Source: Flavobacterium suncheonense GH29-5 = DSM 17707 (GTDB lineage Bacteria > Bacteroidota > Bacteroidia > Flavobacteriales > Flavobacteriaceae). From it: a stretch of DNA of 64,000 nucleotides. Of this stretch, positions 23,324-32,073 are shown in pieces. The DNA lies in assembly GCF_000430025.1 (NCBI RefSeq), contig NZ_KE387021.1:133434-197433 (forward strand), in the 5' to 3' direction. The position numbers and the translations under genes were made by a program. The notes under the pieces were generated by a model. It was not told the origin of the DNA and ran no database searches. It worked only from the letters and a program-made list of their open reading frames with translations. Numbering within the stretch: position 1 is the stretch's first letter; each line of letters starts with the position of its first letter.

Positions 23324-25300
23324 TTAGTATTTCAAAAGTTCCAACAACTCGGTTTCAAAACGCTGTTTTGGTAAATATTGGTCTTCCAGCGATTTCATGA
23401 ACGGAATGGCCGATTCCAAACTTCCGACACGTTTAACCGGAGCGTCTAAGTATTCGAAACAGTTTTCCATAATCATGGAGGAAATATCACTGGCCACACC
23501 ACCGAACAACGTATCTTCCTGAAGGATGATGACGCGGCTGGTTTTCTTAACTGAGGCATAAATAGCGTCCCAATCCAGTGGCTGTAAAGTTCTTAAGTCT
23601 AACAAATCGGCTGAAATATCGGAGTGTTTGGCTAAAGTTTCCAACGCCCAGTGTACCCCGGCACCGAAAGAGATGATGGTTACATCCTTACCCTCTTTCA
23701 GCAAAGAAGCTTTTCCGAAAGGCAAAGTGTAGTAATCTTTAGGCACATCCTGATAAATGCTTCGGTACAACAATTTGTGCTCGAAAAACATCACCGGGTT
23801 CGGGTCGTTAATTGCAGTGGCCAACAATCCTTTTGCATCATAAGGGAAAGCAGGATAAACTACTTTTAATCCCGGAGTTTTGGTAAACCAGGCCTCGTTG
23901 GTTTGCGAGTGGAAAGGTCCTGCCTGAGTACCGCCTCCGCAAGGCATACGCACAACCACATCGGATTTCTCCTGCCAGCGATAGTGCTGTTTTGCTAATA
24001 AGTTTACAATCGGGTTGAATCCTGTGGATACGAAATCAGCGAACTGCATTTCAACAACCGCTTTGTGTCCGTTGATGGACAATCCGTTAGCGGCTGAAAC
24101 GATGATGCTTTCGCAGATTGGCGTGTTGCGCACTCTGTCTTTTCCGAACTGGTTTACAAAACCATCGGTAATTTTGAACGCACCGCCGTATTCCGCGATG
24201 TCTTGTCCCATCACTACCAGATTTTCATGACGTTCCATAGACTGACGCAACCCTTGTGAAATAGCGTCAATCACGCGGATGTTTTCCGTTTCGCCTTTTG
24301 GCGCAATATCTTCAAACGTGTACGGAGCGTAAACGTCGTTTAATTCTTCGTCTAAATCGGCTACAATAGCCGGTTCTTCCTGAACTTTGGCCCAGTCGGT
24401 ATCAATTTCTTTCTTGATTTCGGCACGGACGGCTTCATCGGCAGCATCGTCTAAAACGGCTGTGGCTTTTAAATAACTTCTGTAGTTTTCCACCGGGTCT
24501 TTAACCGCCCACATGTCCATCAATTCCTGCGGAACGTATTTGGTACCACTCGCCTCTTCGTGACCTCGCATGCGGAACGTCATGAACTCCAATAACACCG
24601 GACGCGGATTCTCAATCATGGAGGCTTTCAGCTCTGAAATTAAATGGTATACTTCCAGAATATTGTTTCCGTCTACCACATGGCTTTCCATTCCGTAACC
24701 TACACCTCTGTCTGCTAATTGCTTACAACGGTATTGCTCGTTAGTTGGTGTGGATAATCCGTAACCGTTGTTTTCAATGACGAATAAAACCGGTAAATCC
24801 CATACGGAAGCAACGTTTAAGGCTTCGTGGAAATCTCCTTCGGAAGTAGCGCCTTCTCCGGTGAATACGGCTGTTACTTTTCCGTTTTTCTTTAATTTAT
24901 TGGCTAAGGCAATTCCGTCTGCAATTCCCATCTGAGGACCCAAATGCGAAATCATCCCGATAATGTTATATTCCTGGGTTCCGAAGTGGAACGAACGGTC
25001 GCGGCCTTTGGTGAATCCGTTTCGTTTTCCCTGCCATTGCGAGAATAAACGGTGTAACGGAATTTCTCTTGTAGTGAACACCCCTAAGTTTCGGTGCATC
25101 GGTAAGATGTATTCGTCTTTGTCCAAAACGGAAGTAATTCCCACGGAAATCGCTTCCTGCCCGATTCCGGAGAACCATTTAGACACTTTACCCTGACGGA
25201 TCAGGATCAGCATTTTTTCCTCGATTAAGCGAGGCTTTAAAATCTTTTTATATAAATCTAATAATTGCTCGTTGGTTAGATTTTTTCTGTCGAAGTTCAT
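23324..25300 (-). CDS. 2-oxoacid dehydrogenase E1, fused alpha and beta subunits (branched-chain type)
   Basis: A 658-residue thiamine-diphosphate enzyme that decarboxylates 2-oxoacids and passes the acyl group to the lipoyl E2. Residues 1-330 are the E1 alpha part with the ThDP motif (GEG at 148-150 to ENNGY at 176-180). Residues 343-658 are the E1 beta part, starting 'RVIDAISQGLRQSMERHENLVVMGQDIAEYGG' (motif block). Fusion of the two chains is common in Bacteroidota, where it is usually annotated as branched-chain or generic 2-oxoacid E1; pyruvate cannot be excluded. No E2 or E3 gene is near. A promoter candidate lies 27 bases upstream on the minus strand. Confidence 0.9.
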   Translation of the reverse strand: MNFDRKNLTNEQLLDLYKKILKPRLIEEKMLILIRQGKVSKWFSGIGQEAISVGITSVLDKDEYILPMHRNLGVFTTREIPLHRLFSQWQGKRNGFTKGRDRSFHFGTQEYNIIGMISHLGPQMGIADGIALANKLKKNGKVTAVFTGEGATSEGDFHEALNVASVWDLPVLFVIENNGYGLSTPTNEQYRCKQLADRGVGYGMESHVVDGNNILEVYHLISELKASMIENPRPVLLEFMTFRMRGHEEASGTKYVPQELMDMWAVKDPVENYRSYLKATAVLDDAADEAVRAEIKKEIDTDWAKVQEEPAIVADLDEELNDVYAPYTFEDIAPKGETENIRVIDAISQGLRQSMERHENLVVMGQDIAEYGGAFKITDGFVNQFGKDRVRNTPICESIIVSAANGLSINGHKAVVEMQFADFVSTGFNPIVNLLAKQHYRWQEKSDVVVRMPCGGGTQAGPFHSQTNEAWFTKTPGLKVVYPAFPYDAKGLLATAINDPNPVMFFEHKLLYRSIYQDVPKDYYTLPFGKASLLKEGKDVTIISFGAGVHWALETLAKHSDISADLLDLRTLQPLDWDAIYASVKKTSRVIILQEDTLFGGVASDISSMIMENCFEYLDAPVKRVGSLESAIPFMKSLEDQYLPKQRFETELLELLKY

Positions 25301-25326
25301 TATTATAGTGGTTTATAAAACGCTGT

Positions 25327-25353
25327 CAAAATTAATAATAAAAACAACGTCAA
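25327..25353 (-). promoter_or_regulatory. promoter candidate of the E1 dehydrogenase gene
   Basis: On the minus strand a perfect TAnnTTTG box (TAATTTTG, 25327-25334) is preceded by TTG (25351-25353) with a 16-base spacer, slightly shorter than the usual 17-23 for Bacteroidota promoters. Confidence 0.5.
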
Positions 25354-25423
25354 TTCGTTAAATTATAACAAAATAGTAAGTAACTTTAAAAGGTTGTAAC
25401 ATCCCTTTTATAATACGTTTAAA

Positions 25424-25585
25424 ATGAATCGTTTAAATAAAAATAAGTCGGTAAAAAACAAAGCATCACTGCAGGAGAATACTTCCCCGGTGTGTTATCT
25501 GGAAAGCGATGAGCTCCGACCGGAATATCGCAGTAATCCGGAAAGTGAGGAAAATAAAAAAAAGGAGCCAAAACCGGAAAAATGA
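25424..25585 (+). CDS. possible small highly charged protein
   Basis: A 53-codon frame beginning MNRLNKNKSVKNK and ending ENKKKEPKPEK. Its base composition is less AT-rich than the flanking spacer (GC-rich codons around 'DELRPEYRSNPE'), and it lies between two genes with room for its own expression. The protein is hydrophilic and probably disordered, with one Cys. I know no family. It may be a genuine small protein or chance; it is listed because its composition differs from the surrounding non-coding DNA. Confidence 0.35.
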   Translation: MNRLNKNKSVKNKASLQENTSPVCYLESDELRPEYRSNPESEENKKKEPKPEK

Positions 25586-25635
25586 TTTTTTACCATTGTT
25601 TATAACTTAATTATTTTTTTCCGGAAATTATTCTC

Positions 25636-25643
25636 TACATTTG
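25636..25643 (+). promoter_or_regulatory. -7 promoter box before the 2OG oxygenase gene
   Basis: TACATTTG is a perfect match to the TAnnTTTG -7 element of Bacteroidota. No TTG is at the normal -33 distance (the nearest is 37 bases upstream), so this is a half-supported promoter, about 50 bases before the start codon. Confidence 0.45.
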
Positions 25644-25693
25644 TTTTTATAATGGTTTCAAACCGAAAAAGTTATTAACAAAAACTAAGTACA

Positions 25694-26647
25694 ATGCAAA
25701 ACATTCCTAGTGTTGACTTACGTGATTTCCTGTCGGATGATCCGGCACGTAAACAAAAATTTGTAAATGAAATCGGAAAAGCCTACGAAGAAATTGGCTT
25801 CGTAGCATTAAAAGGTCATTTTTTAGATGACCGGTTAGTGGATGAACTTTATAGTGAAGTCCGCAATTTCTTCAACCTTCCTTTAGAAGTAAAAGAGAAG
25901 TACGAAATTCCCGGAATCGGTGGCCAGAGAGGTTATGTTTCTTTCGGAAAAGAGCATGCCAAAGGACGTTCTGCCGGAGATTTAAAAGAGTTCTGGCATT
26001 TTGGACAATATTTAAGTGAAGGTTCAAAATACGCTTCGGAATATCCTGAAAACGTAACTGTTACAGAATTACCAAAATTCAATACCGTTGGAAAAGAAGC
26101 GTATCAGATGCTTGAAAAAACAGGTATCTATGTATTAAGAGCTTTGGCAATTTACATCGGTTTGGACGAGTTCTACTTCGATAAATTCATCAAAGACGGG
26201 AACAGCATCCTACGCCCAATTCACTACCCTCCTATTACAGATGAACCAAAAGACGGTGCCGTTCGTGCGGCCGCTCACGGAGACATCAACCTGATAACTT
26301 TATTAATGGGGGCTCAGGGTAAAGGCTTACAGGTACAAAACCATGACGGTCAGTGGATTGACGCTATTGCAGAACCAGACGAATTAGTAATTAATGTTGG
26401 TGATATGTTATCGCGTCATACTAACAATAAATTGAAATCAACTATTCACCAGGTAGTTAATCCGCCTAGAGAATTGTGGGGAACTTCCCGTTACTCTATC
26501 CCGTTCTTTATGCACCCAATCAGCGAGATGCCGTTGAATTGTTTAGAGAACTGTATTGATGCAGATCATCCGAAATTGTACGATGACATCACAGCCGGTG
26601 AATTCTTATACGAACGTTTAGTAGATTTAGGATTAATTAAAAAATAA
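25694..26647 (+). CDS. 2-oxoglutarate / Fe(II)-dependent oxygenase, isopenicillin-N-synthase-like
   Basis: A 317-residue enzyme of the isopenicillin-N-synthase / plant DOXC type. The N-terminal DIOX_N part ('IPSVDLRDFL', 'IGFVALKGHFLDDRLVDELY') is followed by the Fe(II) 2OG dioxygenase core with iron ligands H195, D197 (AAHGDINL) and H252 ('STIHQVVNP') and the 2-oxoglutarate-binding R266-x-S268 ('TSRYSIPFF'). All catalytic residues are present. Homologues are common in Bacteroidota and their substrate is not known. The codons are unusually regular and AT-ending, which may indicate high expression. It is a single gene with its own promoter box. Confidence 0.9.
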   Translation: MQNIPSVDLRDFLSDDPARKQKFVNEIGKAYEEIGFVALKGHFLDDRLVDELYSEVRNFFNLPLEVKEKYEIPGIGGQRGYVSFGKEHAKGRSAGDLKEFWHFGQYLSEGSKYASEYPENVTVTELPKFNTVGKEAYQMLEKTGIYVLRALAIYIGLDEFYFDKFIKDGNSILRPIHYPPITDEPKDGAVRAAAHGDINLITLLMGAQGKGLQVQNHDGQWIDAIAEPDELVINVGDMLSRHTNNKLKSTIHQVVNPPRELWGTSRYSIPFFMHPISEMPLNCLENCIDADHPKLYDDITAGEFLYERLVDLGLIKK

Positions 26648-26722
26648 TCTTTAATTTTATACTCTTATGAAAAGACATTGAGTTTATTCTTGATGTCTTT
26701 TTAATTTTTAAGAATATTTACA

Positions 26723-27055
26723 ATGGATTTAAGAGATCAGTTAAAAAACCTGTTTCCCGAGCACAAAGAATCGAATGAACCGGAAGAAGTTCAGCAGGAA
26801 AACCACGAGCTTTTCATTCAGAAAGAACCGTTAATCTGCAAATTCGAAAAGCGTAAGGGAAAAATAAACACTGTTATAGAAGGTTACGAAGGCGATGCGG
26901 AAGATTTTAAACTTTTAGCCAAAGAAATCAAAACGAAACTGAGTGTTGGTGGTAGTTTTAAAGATGATTCCATAATCATTCAGGGCGATTACCGTGACAA
27001 AATCATGGAAATTCTAAAAGCCAAAGGATTTAAAGTAAAACGCGTTGGAGGCTAA
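26723..27055 (+). CDS. SUI1/eIF1-like translation initiation factor (YciH type)
   Basis: A 110-residue protein. The C-terminal 70 residues form the SUI1 fold: 'CKFEKRKGKINTVIEGYEGD', 'LAKEIKTKLSVGGSFKDDSIIIQGDYRDKIMEIL' and 'GFKVKRVGG' (motif blocks). The N-terminal 40 residues are acidic and probably disordered. Bacterial SUI1 proteins are homologues of eukaryotic eIF1 and may influence start-site fidelity; their exact role is uncertain. It stands 75 bases after the 2OG oxygenase gene. Confidence 0.88.
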   Translation: MDLRDQLKNLFPEHKESNEPEEVQQENHELFIQKEPLICKFEKRKGKINTVIEGYEGDAEDFKLLAKEIKTKLSVGGSFKDDSIIIQGDYRDKIMEILKAKGFKVKRVGG

Positions 27056-27066
27056 TTAATCATTTT

Positions 27067-27102
27067 CAGTCGCAGTCGCAGTCGCAGTCGCAGTCGCAGC
27101 CG
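27067..27102. repeat. hexanucleotide microsatellite (cagtcg)
   Basis: Five perfect copies of cagtcg in tandem (27067-27096) plus a sixth variant copy (cagccg) fill part of the 105-base spacer between the SUI1 gene and the phosphorylase gene. Its GC content is well above the surroundings. Copy number could vary by replication slippage; it lies outside any coding frame. Confidence 0.9.
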
Positions 27103-27160
27103 AGTTGAGCTACTATAAAAACACACAACCAAACAATTAAGTAACTCAAAAACTAAAATT

Positions 27161-28033
27161 ATGGCAGAAATAAAATCATCAGAATTAATCTTAAATCCGG
27201 ACGGCAGTGTTTATCACTTAAACCTGAAACCGGAACATATCGCACACGATATCATTTTTGTAGGCGACCAGAACCGTGTGGAAAAAATCACCAAACATTT
27301 TGATTCGGTGGAATTCAGCACGCAAAAACGAGAATTTAAAACCCAAACCGGAACGTATAAAGGCAAACGCATAACCGTAATGTCTACCGGAATTGGTCCG
27401 GACAATATCGACATCGTGATGAACGAACTGGACGCGTTGGTTAACATTGATTTGGCAACCAAAACGCCTAAAGCAAATTTAACTTCGCTGAACATCGTCC
27501 GCATCGGAACTTCGGGCTCTTTACAGGCTGATATTCCTGTGGATGGTATTGTTATGTCGGATTCCGCAATTGGCCTGGACAACATGCTTCGCTCCTATTT
27601 AATTGACAGCGTAACCGATAAAAACATTGAGGAAGCTTTTATCAATCATACCAATTGGGATTTACGAAAAGGACGCCCTTACGTTATAAAAGGCAGTGAA
27701 AAACTGGCCAAACTGATTGAAAGTGATTCCATTCATAAAGGATTTACAGGAACAGCCGGAGGTTTTTACGGACCACAAGGTCGTGTATTACGTTTGAACA
27801 TTCAGGATGAAAAACTAAACCAAAAAATGGACAGTTTCAATTACAACGGTATCCGAATGACGAATCTTGAAATGGAAACGGCTGCAATTTACGGATTAGG
27901 TAAACTGCTTGGTCACGAAACACTTTCAATGAACGCGATCATTGCCAACAGAGCCAACGGTACGTTCAGTGAAGATCCGTACAAAGCTGTGGATGAACTG
28001 ATTGTATACGTTTTAAACAAATTAGTGAACTAA
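27161..28033 (+). CDS. nucleoside phosphorylase (uridine-phosphorylase-like)
   Basis: A 290-residue enzyme of the PNP/UDP family, which cleaves nucleosides with phosphate. Typical pieces are 'DIIFVGDQNRVEKITKHFD' at the N-terminus, 'VMSTGIGPDNIDIVMNELDAL', 'IVRIGTSGSLQADIPVDGIVMSD' with the phosphate-binding GTSGSL loop, and 'TNLEMETAAIYGLGKLLGH', whose M-E-x-E segment binds the ribose. It lies four bases before the GNAT gene, so these two are probably co-transcribed. Substrate preference (uridine or purine nucleosides) is not certain. Confidence 0.9.
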   Translation: MAEIKSSELILNPDGSVYHLNLKPEHIAHDIIFVGDQNRVEKITKHFDSVEFSTQKREFKTQTGTYKGKRITVMSTGIGPDNIDIVMNELDALVNIDLATKTPKANLTSLNIVRIGTSGSLQADIPVDGIVMSDSAIGLDNMLRSYLIDSVTDKNIEEAFINHTNWDLRKGRPYVIKGSEKLAKLIESDSIHKGFTGTAGGFYGPQGRVLRLNIQDEKLNQKMDSFNYNGIRMTNLEMETAAIYGLGKLLGHETLSMNAIIANRANGTFSEDPYKAVDELIVYVLNKLVN

Positions 28034-28036
28034 TCC

Positions 28037-28579
28037 ATGAAAATCATCATAGAAACCGAGCGCCTGCTCATCCGTGAATTACTTCCTTCCGATAAAGAAG
28101 GAATTTTTCATTTGGATTCGGATATGGATGTGCATGAATATTTGGGCAAAAACCCGATAAAAACCATTGAAGAAGCACAGAACATCATCGATTTTGTCCG
28201 TTTGCAATATCAGGAAAACGGTATCGGGCGCTGGGCGGTTTTGCTGAAAGAAACTCATGAATTCATTGGCTGGGCCGGATTAAAACTGGTGAAAGAAGAA
28301 ATTAACGGCCACCGGAATTTCTATGATTTGGGCTATCGTTTTATTAAAAGTTTCTGGCAAAAAGGCTACGGTTATGAAGCCGCAAAAGCATGCCTTGATT
28401 ACGCTTTCAACGAAATGCATCTGAAAAATGTTTACGCACATGCCATGATTGGCAACGAAGGCTCTAAACGTATCTTGGAGAAAATCGGCATGAAAAATAC
28501 CGGAACGTTTTTTCACGATAAGGAAGAATGCGTCTGGTTTGAACTTAGCAAAGAAGATTATCTGCTTCAAAATCAATAA
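28037..28579 (+). CDS. GNAT-family N-acetyltransferase (RimJ/RimL type)
   Basis: A 180-residue acetyltransferase. It begins 'IIETERLLIRELLPSDKEGIFHLDSD', the usual start of the ribosomal-protein-type GNATs, and has the acetyl-CoA binding region 'LGYRFIKSFWQKGYGYEAAKACLDYAF' followed by 'LKNVYAHAMIGNEGSKRILEKIGM'. The Q/R-x-x-G-x-G/A motif reads QKGYGY. Likely targets are N-termini or small molecules; nothing indicates which. It follows the phosphorylase gene after four bases and is convergent with the AraC gene, seven bases from its end. Confidence 0.88.
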   Translation: MKIIIETERLLIRELLPSDKEGIFHLDSDMDVHEYLGKNPIKTIEEAQNIIDFVRLQYQENGIGRWAVLLKETHEFIGWAGLKLVKEEINGHRNFYDLGYRFIKSFWQKGYGYEAAKACLDYAFNEMHLKNVYAHAMIGNEGSKRILEKIGMKNTGTFFHDKEECVWFELSKEDYLLQNQ

Positions 28580-28585
28580 ATCACA

Positions 28586-29389
28586 CTATTTTTTAAGAAT
28601 CTCCTGTCCTTTAAGATAATCCGAAGGACGCTGCCCGAGCAATTTAAAAAACGTATTACTGAAAGTAGGCACACTGTTATAGCCTACCGCAAGCGCCACT
28701 TCATTGACCGGCGCTTTTTTTTCTATCAGAAGTTCCAAAGCTTTAAGGATTCTTTTGATGGTGAAGTACTGAATAAACGATATGCCCATGTCTTTCAGGA
28801 ACAACCGGTGCAGTGATCGCTCGCTAAAACCAAATCGGTCTGCTAATTCTGAATATTTGATGTTTTCAGCCAGATTTGCATCTAGAAAAGCCGCAAGTTT
28901 CACCAAACGGGGATCCTTCGGAAACGGTAACGCCAGGGAAAGATTGTTTTTGCAGATTTCGGGCAACATCGCTTTTATAGCGCTTGCAATCGTATAATTA
29001 GGACTTCCCTTTTCTAAATTTCCGTTCCATCGGTTGGTAAATAGCAGCATTTGCAGCAGCACTTCGTTTACCGGATAAATACCTTCTTTTAATAATAAAT
29101 CAGGTTCGTTTTTATCGGTCGGAAAATATAAATTCCGCATCATTACATCTTCGGAACTGGGATGAATGCTGTGTGAAATGCCTGCCGGAATCCACATGAA
29201 ATGTCTCGCCGGAAGAAAATACGTTTTGTTTTCGGTTTCCACATAAACGATACCGCCTTCCGTATAAAGCATTTGCGATTTTTTATGCTGATGGGCCGGA
29301 ATGAGCAATTCACCCATTAAATCATGATGACAGTAGATGCTATCTTGCTCTGTATCAACGTTTTTAATATAGTATTTATCTGAATCCAT
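28586..29389 (-). CDS. AraC-family transcription regulator with N-terminal cupin
   Basis: A 267-residue regulator. Residues 20-115 form a cupin ('HQHKKSQMLYTEGGIVYVETENKTYFLPARHFMWIPAGISHSI', motif block), which would bind a small ligand. Residues 165-265 hold the two helix-turn-helix units ('LADRFGFSERSLHRLFLKDMGISFIQYF' and 'VNEVALAVGYNSVPTFSNTFFKLLGQRPSDY'), typical of this family. It is divergent from the CoA-transferase gene with 154 bases between, so it probably controls that gene and itself. Effector unknown. Confidence 0.9.
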   Translation of the reverse strand: MDSDKYYIKNVDTEQDSIYCHHDLMGELLIPAHQHKKSQMLYTEGGIVYVETENKTYFLPARHFMWIPAGISHSIHPSSEDVMMRNLYFPTDKNEPDLLLKEGIYPVNEVLLQMLLFTNRWNGNLEKGSPNYTIASAIKAMLPEICKNNLSLALPFPKDPRLVKLAAFLDANLAENIKYSELADRFGFSERSLHRLFLKDMGISFIQYFTIKRILKALELLIEKKAPVNEVALAVGYNSVPTFSNTFFKLLGQRPSDYLKGQEILKK

Positions 29390-29543
29390 AAGTCAGAGTG
29401 TCCGAAACGGATAAATATATGTCTTTTTCAAATAATTTACAACTGTTTAATATTCCTAACATTGTAAAAGCAATTGTAAAGGATCTTAAAAAAATAGATA
29501 GTCGTTAATTATTAGGCACTTTTTTTAAACAATATTCAGAAAT
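29390..29543. promoter_or_regulatory. divergent regulatory region of the AraC regulator and CoA-transferase genes
   Basis: A 154-base AT-rich spacer with both genes starting outward. No perfect -7 box was found, which would be consistent with an activator-dependent promoter. Two near-identical words, attgtaaaag and attgtaaagg (29461-29482 area), lie 14 bases apart and could be half-sites for an AraC-type dimer. Confidence 0.4.
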
Positions 29544-31058
29544 ATGACAGAAAACAGAATTTTATTTCAAGGCTACCATTCGAAAATTATTTCTGCAAAA
29601 GAAGCAGCAAATCTGATTACAGATAAAATGACCGTTGGCTCGAGCGGTTTTACCAAAGCCGGAGACAGCAAGGCCGTGCTACCTGCCTTTGCCAAAAGAG
29701 CTGAAACCGAATCCATTGGCATTACTTTAATTACCGGTGCTTCGCTGGGTTTTACTACGGACAACGATCTCGCTAAAAACAATGCTTTATACAGACGAAT
29801 GCCATTTCAGGCAGATGCCGGTTTACGAGGCAAAATTAACGAAGGAGACATTTATTTTACCGACCAGCATTTAAGTGAAACTTCCGAATTACTGGAAAAC
29901 AAACACCTGCCGCAATTGGATTTGGCCATTATTGAAGCCGCTTATATTGATGAAAACGGTAACATTATCCCGACAACTTCGGTTGGAAATTCGGCATCTT
30001 TTGCCAAAATAGCTTCTAAAATAATTATTGAAATAAACGAATCTATACCCTTAAATTTCAAAGGAATACATGATATAATTTTACACGAATCTTACCCTAA
30101 CCGCCAACCTGTAAACATTACCAAACCGGACGCCAGAACCGGACAGGATTTCATCACAATTGATCCTGAAAAAGTAATCGGAATTGTGTACACCAACCTG
30201 TCAGACAGCGCCGCAATGGTAACCGCTCCGGACGCAAAAACTTCCGCAATAGGTAAACATCTCGTTGATTTCTTTGAAAGTGAAATCGAAGCCGGAAGAA
30301 TGACGCCGTCGCTCATGCCGCTTCAGGTAGGCATCGGAAAAGTGGCCAATGCGGTAATGTCCGGCCTTGCAAAAGGAAATTTTGAAAATCTGACGATGTA
30401 TTCCGAAGTACTTCAGGACAGCACCTTTGAATTGATTGACAGCGGAAAAATGACGTTTGCATCCGCCTCGTCGATTACGGTTTCCGAAGCATATTACAAG
30501 CATCTGTTAGCTAATTTTGAGCAATACAAAGACAAAATCATCCTGCGGCCGCAAAATATCAGCAATTCGCCGGAAGTTATCAGACGATTGGGCATCATCG
30601 CCATTAACACTGCTATCGAATTTGATATTTACGGGAACGTGAATTCCACGCATATATCCGGTACCAAAATGATGAACGGCATTGGCGGCTCGGGAGATTT
30701 TGCGAGAAATGCTTACCTGAGCATCTTTGTAACCCAATCAGCCTCAAAAGAATTTAACGCGATTTCCCACGTTTTACCGATGGTTTCGCACGTAGACCAT
30801 ACGGAACACGATGTCGATATTTTGGTAACCGAGCAAGGTTTAGCCGATTTACGCGGATTAGCTCCAAGAGAACGGGCCAAATTAATTATTGAAAAATGCG
30901 CTCATCCCGAATACAAAGAGGCTTTAATAGACTATTTCAACCGGGCCTGTATTCGCGGCGGTCATACCCCGCATATTCTTGAAGAGGCGTTTTCTTTTCA
31001 CACGTCTTACAATGAAACCGGCACTATGAAGCAAAATTGTTTAGTGAACTTGTTGTAA
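29544..31058 (+). CDS. acetyl-CoA hydrolase / succinyl-CoA:acetate CoA-transferase family
   Basis: A 504-residue class I CoA-transferase of the Cat1/AarC type. The catalytic glutamate is E288 in 'TMYSEVLQDS'. The oxyanion region 'NGIGGSGDFARNAYLSIF' and the end 'TEQGLADLRGLAPRERAKLII' are characteristic. Such enzymes move CoA between succinyl-CoA and acetate (or hydrolyse acetyl-CoA). With acs in the same window the cell can both make and use acetate. The upstream divergent AraC gene suggests ligand-controlled expression. A strong terminator follows. Confidence 0.93.
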   Translation: MTENRILFQGYHSKIISAKEAANLITDKMTVGSSGFTKAGDSKAVLPAFAKRAETESIGITLITGASLGFTTDNDLAKNNALYRRMPFQADAGLRGKINEGDIYFTDQHLSETSELLENKHLPQLDLAIIEAAYIDENGNIIPTTSVGNSASFAKIASKIIIEINESIPLNFKGIHDIILHESYPNRQPVNITKPDARTGQDFITIDPEKVIGIVYTNLSDSAAMVTAPDAKTSAIGKHLVDFFESEIEAGRMTPSLMPLQVGIGKVANAVMSGLAKGNFENLTMYSEVLQDSTFELIDSGKMTFASASSITVSEAYYKHLLANFEQYKDKIILRPQNISNSPEVIRRLGIIAINTAIEFDIYGNVNSTHISGTKMMNGIGGSGDFARNAYLSIFVTQSASKEFNAISHVLPMVSHVDHTEHDVDILVTEQGLADLRGLAPRERAKLIIEKCAHPEYKEALIDYFNRACIRGGHTPHILEEAFSFHTSYNETGTMKQNCLVNLL

Positions 31059-31100
31059 ACATCTTTTTGGTTTAATTGGTTTAGTTTGTTAGTTTTTTTG

Positions 31101-31140
31101 ACTTTCCCCGGTATTGTTATCGGGGAAAGTTTATTTTTTT
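31101..31140 (+). terminator. strong intrinsic terminator
   Basis: A ten-base-pair perfect stem (actttccccg / cggggaaagt, 31101-31110 and 31121-31130) with a ten-base loop is followed by a T-rich run. It ends the CoA-transferase transcript. Confidence 0.85.
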
Positions 31141-31212
31141 TACCAACTTTACCCCATTTCTTTTCCTGTAATAAAATTGCAATCCCTATCTTAGCAATTA
31201 ATTTTTTCCACA

Positions 31213-32058
31213 ATGAAAACAGTACGTATTGCAGGGGTTCCCGAACATTTTAACTTACCTTGGCATTTATGCATCGAAAACGGTGAATTTGACGAAGTTG
31301 ACATCGATTTGCAATGGACGGATGTACCGGAAGGCACCGGAAAAATGTGCCAAATGTTACGCGATGGCGACACGGATATAGCGGTAATTCTTTCGGAAGG
31401 TATTGTAAAGGATATTGTGAGCGGAAACGATTCTTCCATCGTTCAGGTTTATGTGCAATCACCTTTAATCTGGGGCATTCATGTGGACGCCAAATCCGGT
31501 TTTCAGCAATTATCCGACCTGGAAAACAAAAAAGTGGCCATTAGCCGAATGGGTTCCGGTTCGCATCTGATGGCGGTAGTGAATGCCAAAAACCAAAACT
31601 GGAACACGCAAAACCTGCAATTTGAAATTGTAAATACTATTGATGGTGCTGTGGAGGCGCTGTCTTCCGGTCAAGCCGATTATTTCATGTGGGAACGTTT
31701 CATGACCAAACCTCTGGTGGATAACGGAACCTTCCGCAGAATTGCCGACTGTCCTACTCCCTGGCCGTGTTTTGTGATTGCGGTTCGCAACGAATTCCTG
31801 AAAACCAACAAGCATGTGATTAATCAGATTCTGGAAATCATCAACAATACCACTATTGAGTTTAAAGAGATTCCTAGTATCGACCGAACACTGGCTACCC
31901 GTTACAATCAAAAACTGGAAGACATTCAGGAATGGCTGAAACTGACGCGTTGGTCTCAGAAGAAACTGGACAAAGCTACCTTTGAAAAAATACAAAATCA
32001 ATTATTTGATTTACATTTGATTACTGAAAAAAGAAGCTACGAAACTGTGGTACAATAA
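31213..32058 (+). CDS. periplasmic-binding-protein-like (NMT1/THI5-like) protein without signal peptide
   Basis: A 281-residue protein of the type 2 substrate-binding fold: 'VRIAGVPEHFNLPWHLCIENGEFDEVDIDLQWTDVPEGTGKMCQMLRDGDTDIAVI' is the first lobe (motif block), 'KKVAISRMGSGSHLMAVVNAKNQ' opens the second, and 'ALSSGQADYFMWERFMTKPLV' closes the hinge. No signal peptide or lipobox is present and no ABC permease or ATPase genes are near, so it should be cytoplasmic. It may bind a small ligand for an enzymatic purpose, as THI5-like proteins do. A -7-like box (TATCTTAG) lies about 20 bases upstream. The next gene starts 15 bases later. Confidence 0.8.
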   Translation: MKTVRIAGVPEHFNLPWHLCIENGEFDEVDIDLQWTDVPEGTGKMCQMLRDGDTDIAVILSEGIVKDIVSGNDSSIVQVYVQSPLIWGIHVDAKSGFQQLSDLENKKVAISRMGSGSHLMAVVNAKNQNWNTQNLQFEIVNTIDGAVEALSSGQADYFMWERFMTKPLVDNGTFRRIADCPTPWPCFVIAVRNEFLKTNKHVINQILEIINNTTIEFKEIPSIDRTLATRYNQKLEDIQEWLKLTRWSQKKLDKATFEKIQNQLFDLHLITEKRSYETVVQ

Positions 32059-32073
32059 AACAGCTTCAAAAGG

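Larger units (their letters stand above)
25301..25693. other. intergenic region between divergent genes
   Basis: This holds a promoter candidate for the E1 gene on the minus strand, a small open frame at 25424-25585 and a -7 box at 25636-25643 before the 2OG oxygenase gene. Nothing else is visible. Confidence 0.6.

Noticed and set aside
27067..27102. The cagtcg array as a CRISPR or attachment site
   Set aside because: The copies are six bases long, contiguous and without spacers, so it is a simple microsatellite.
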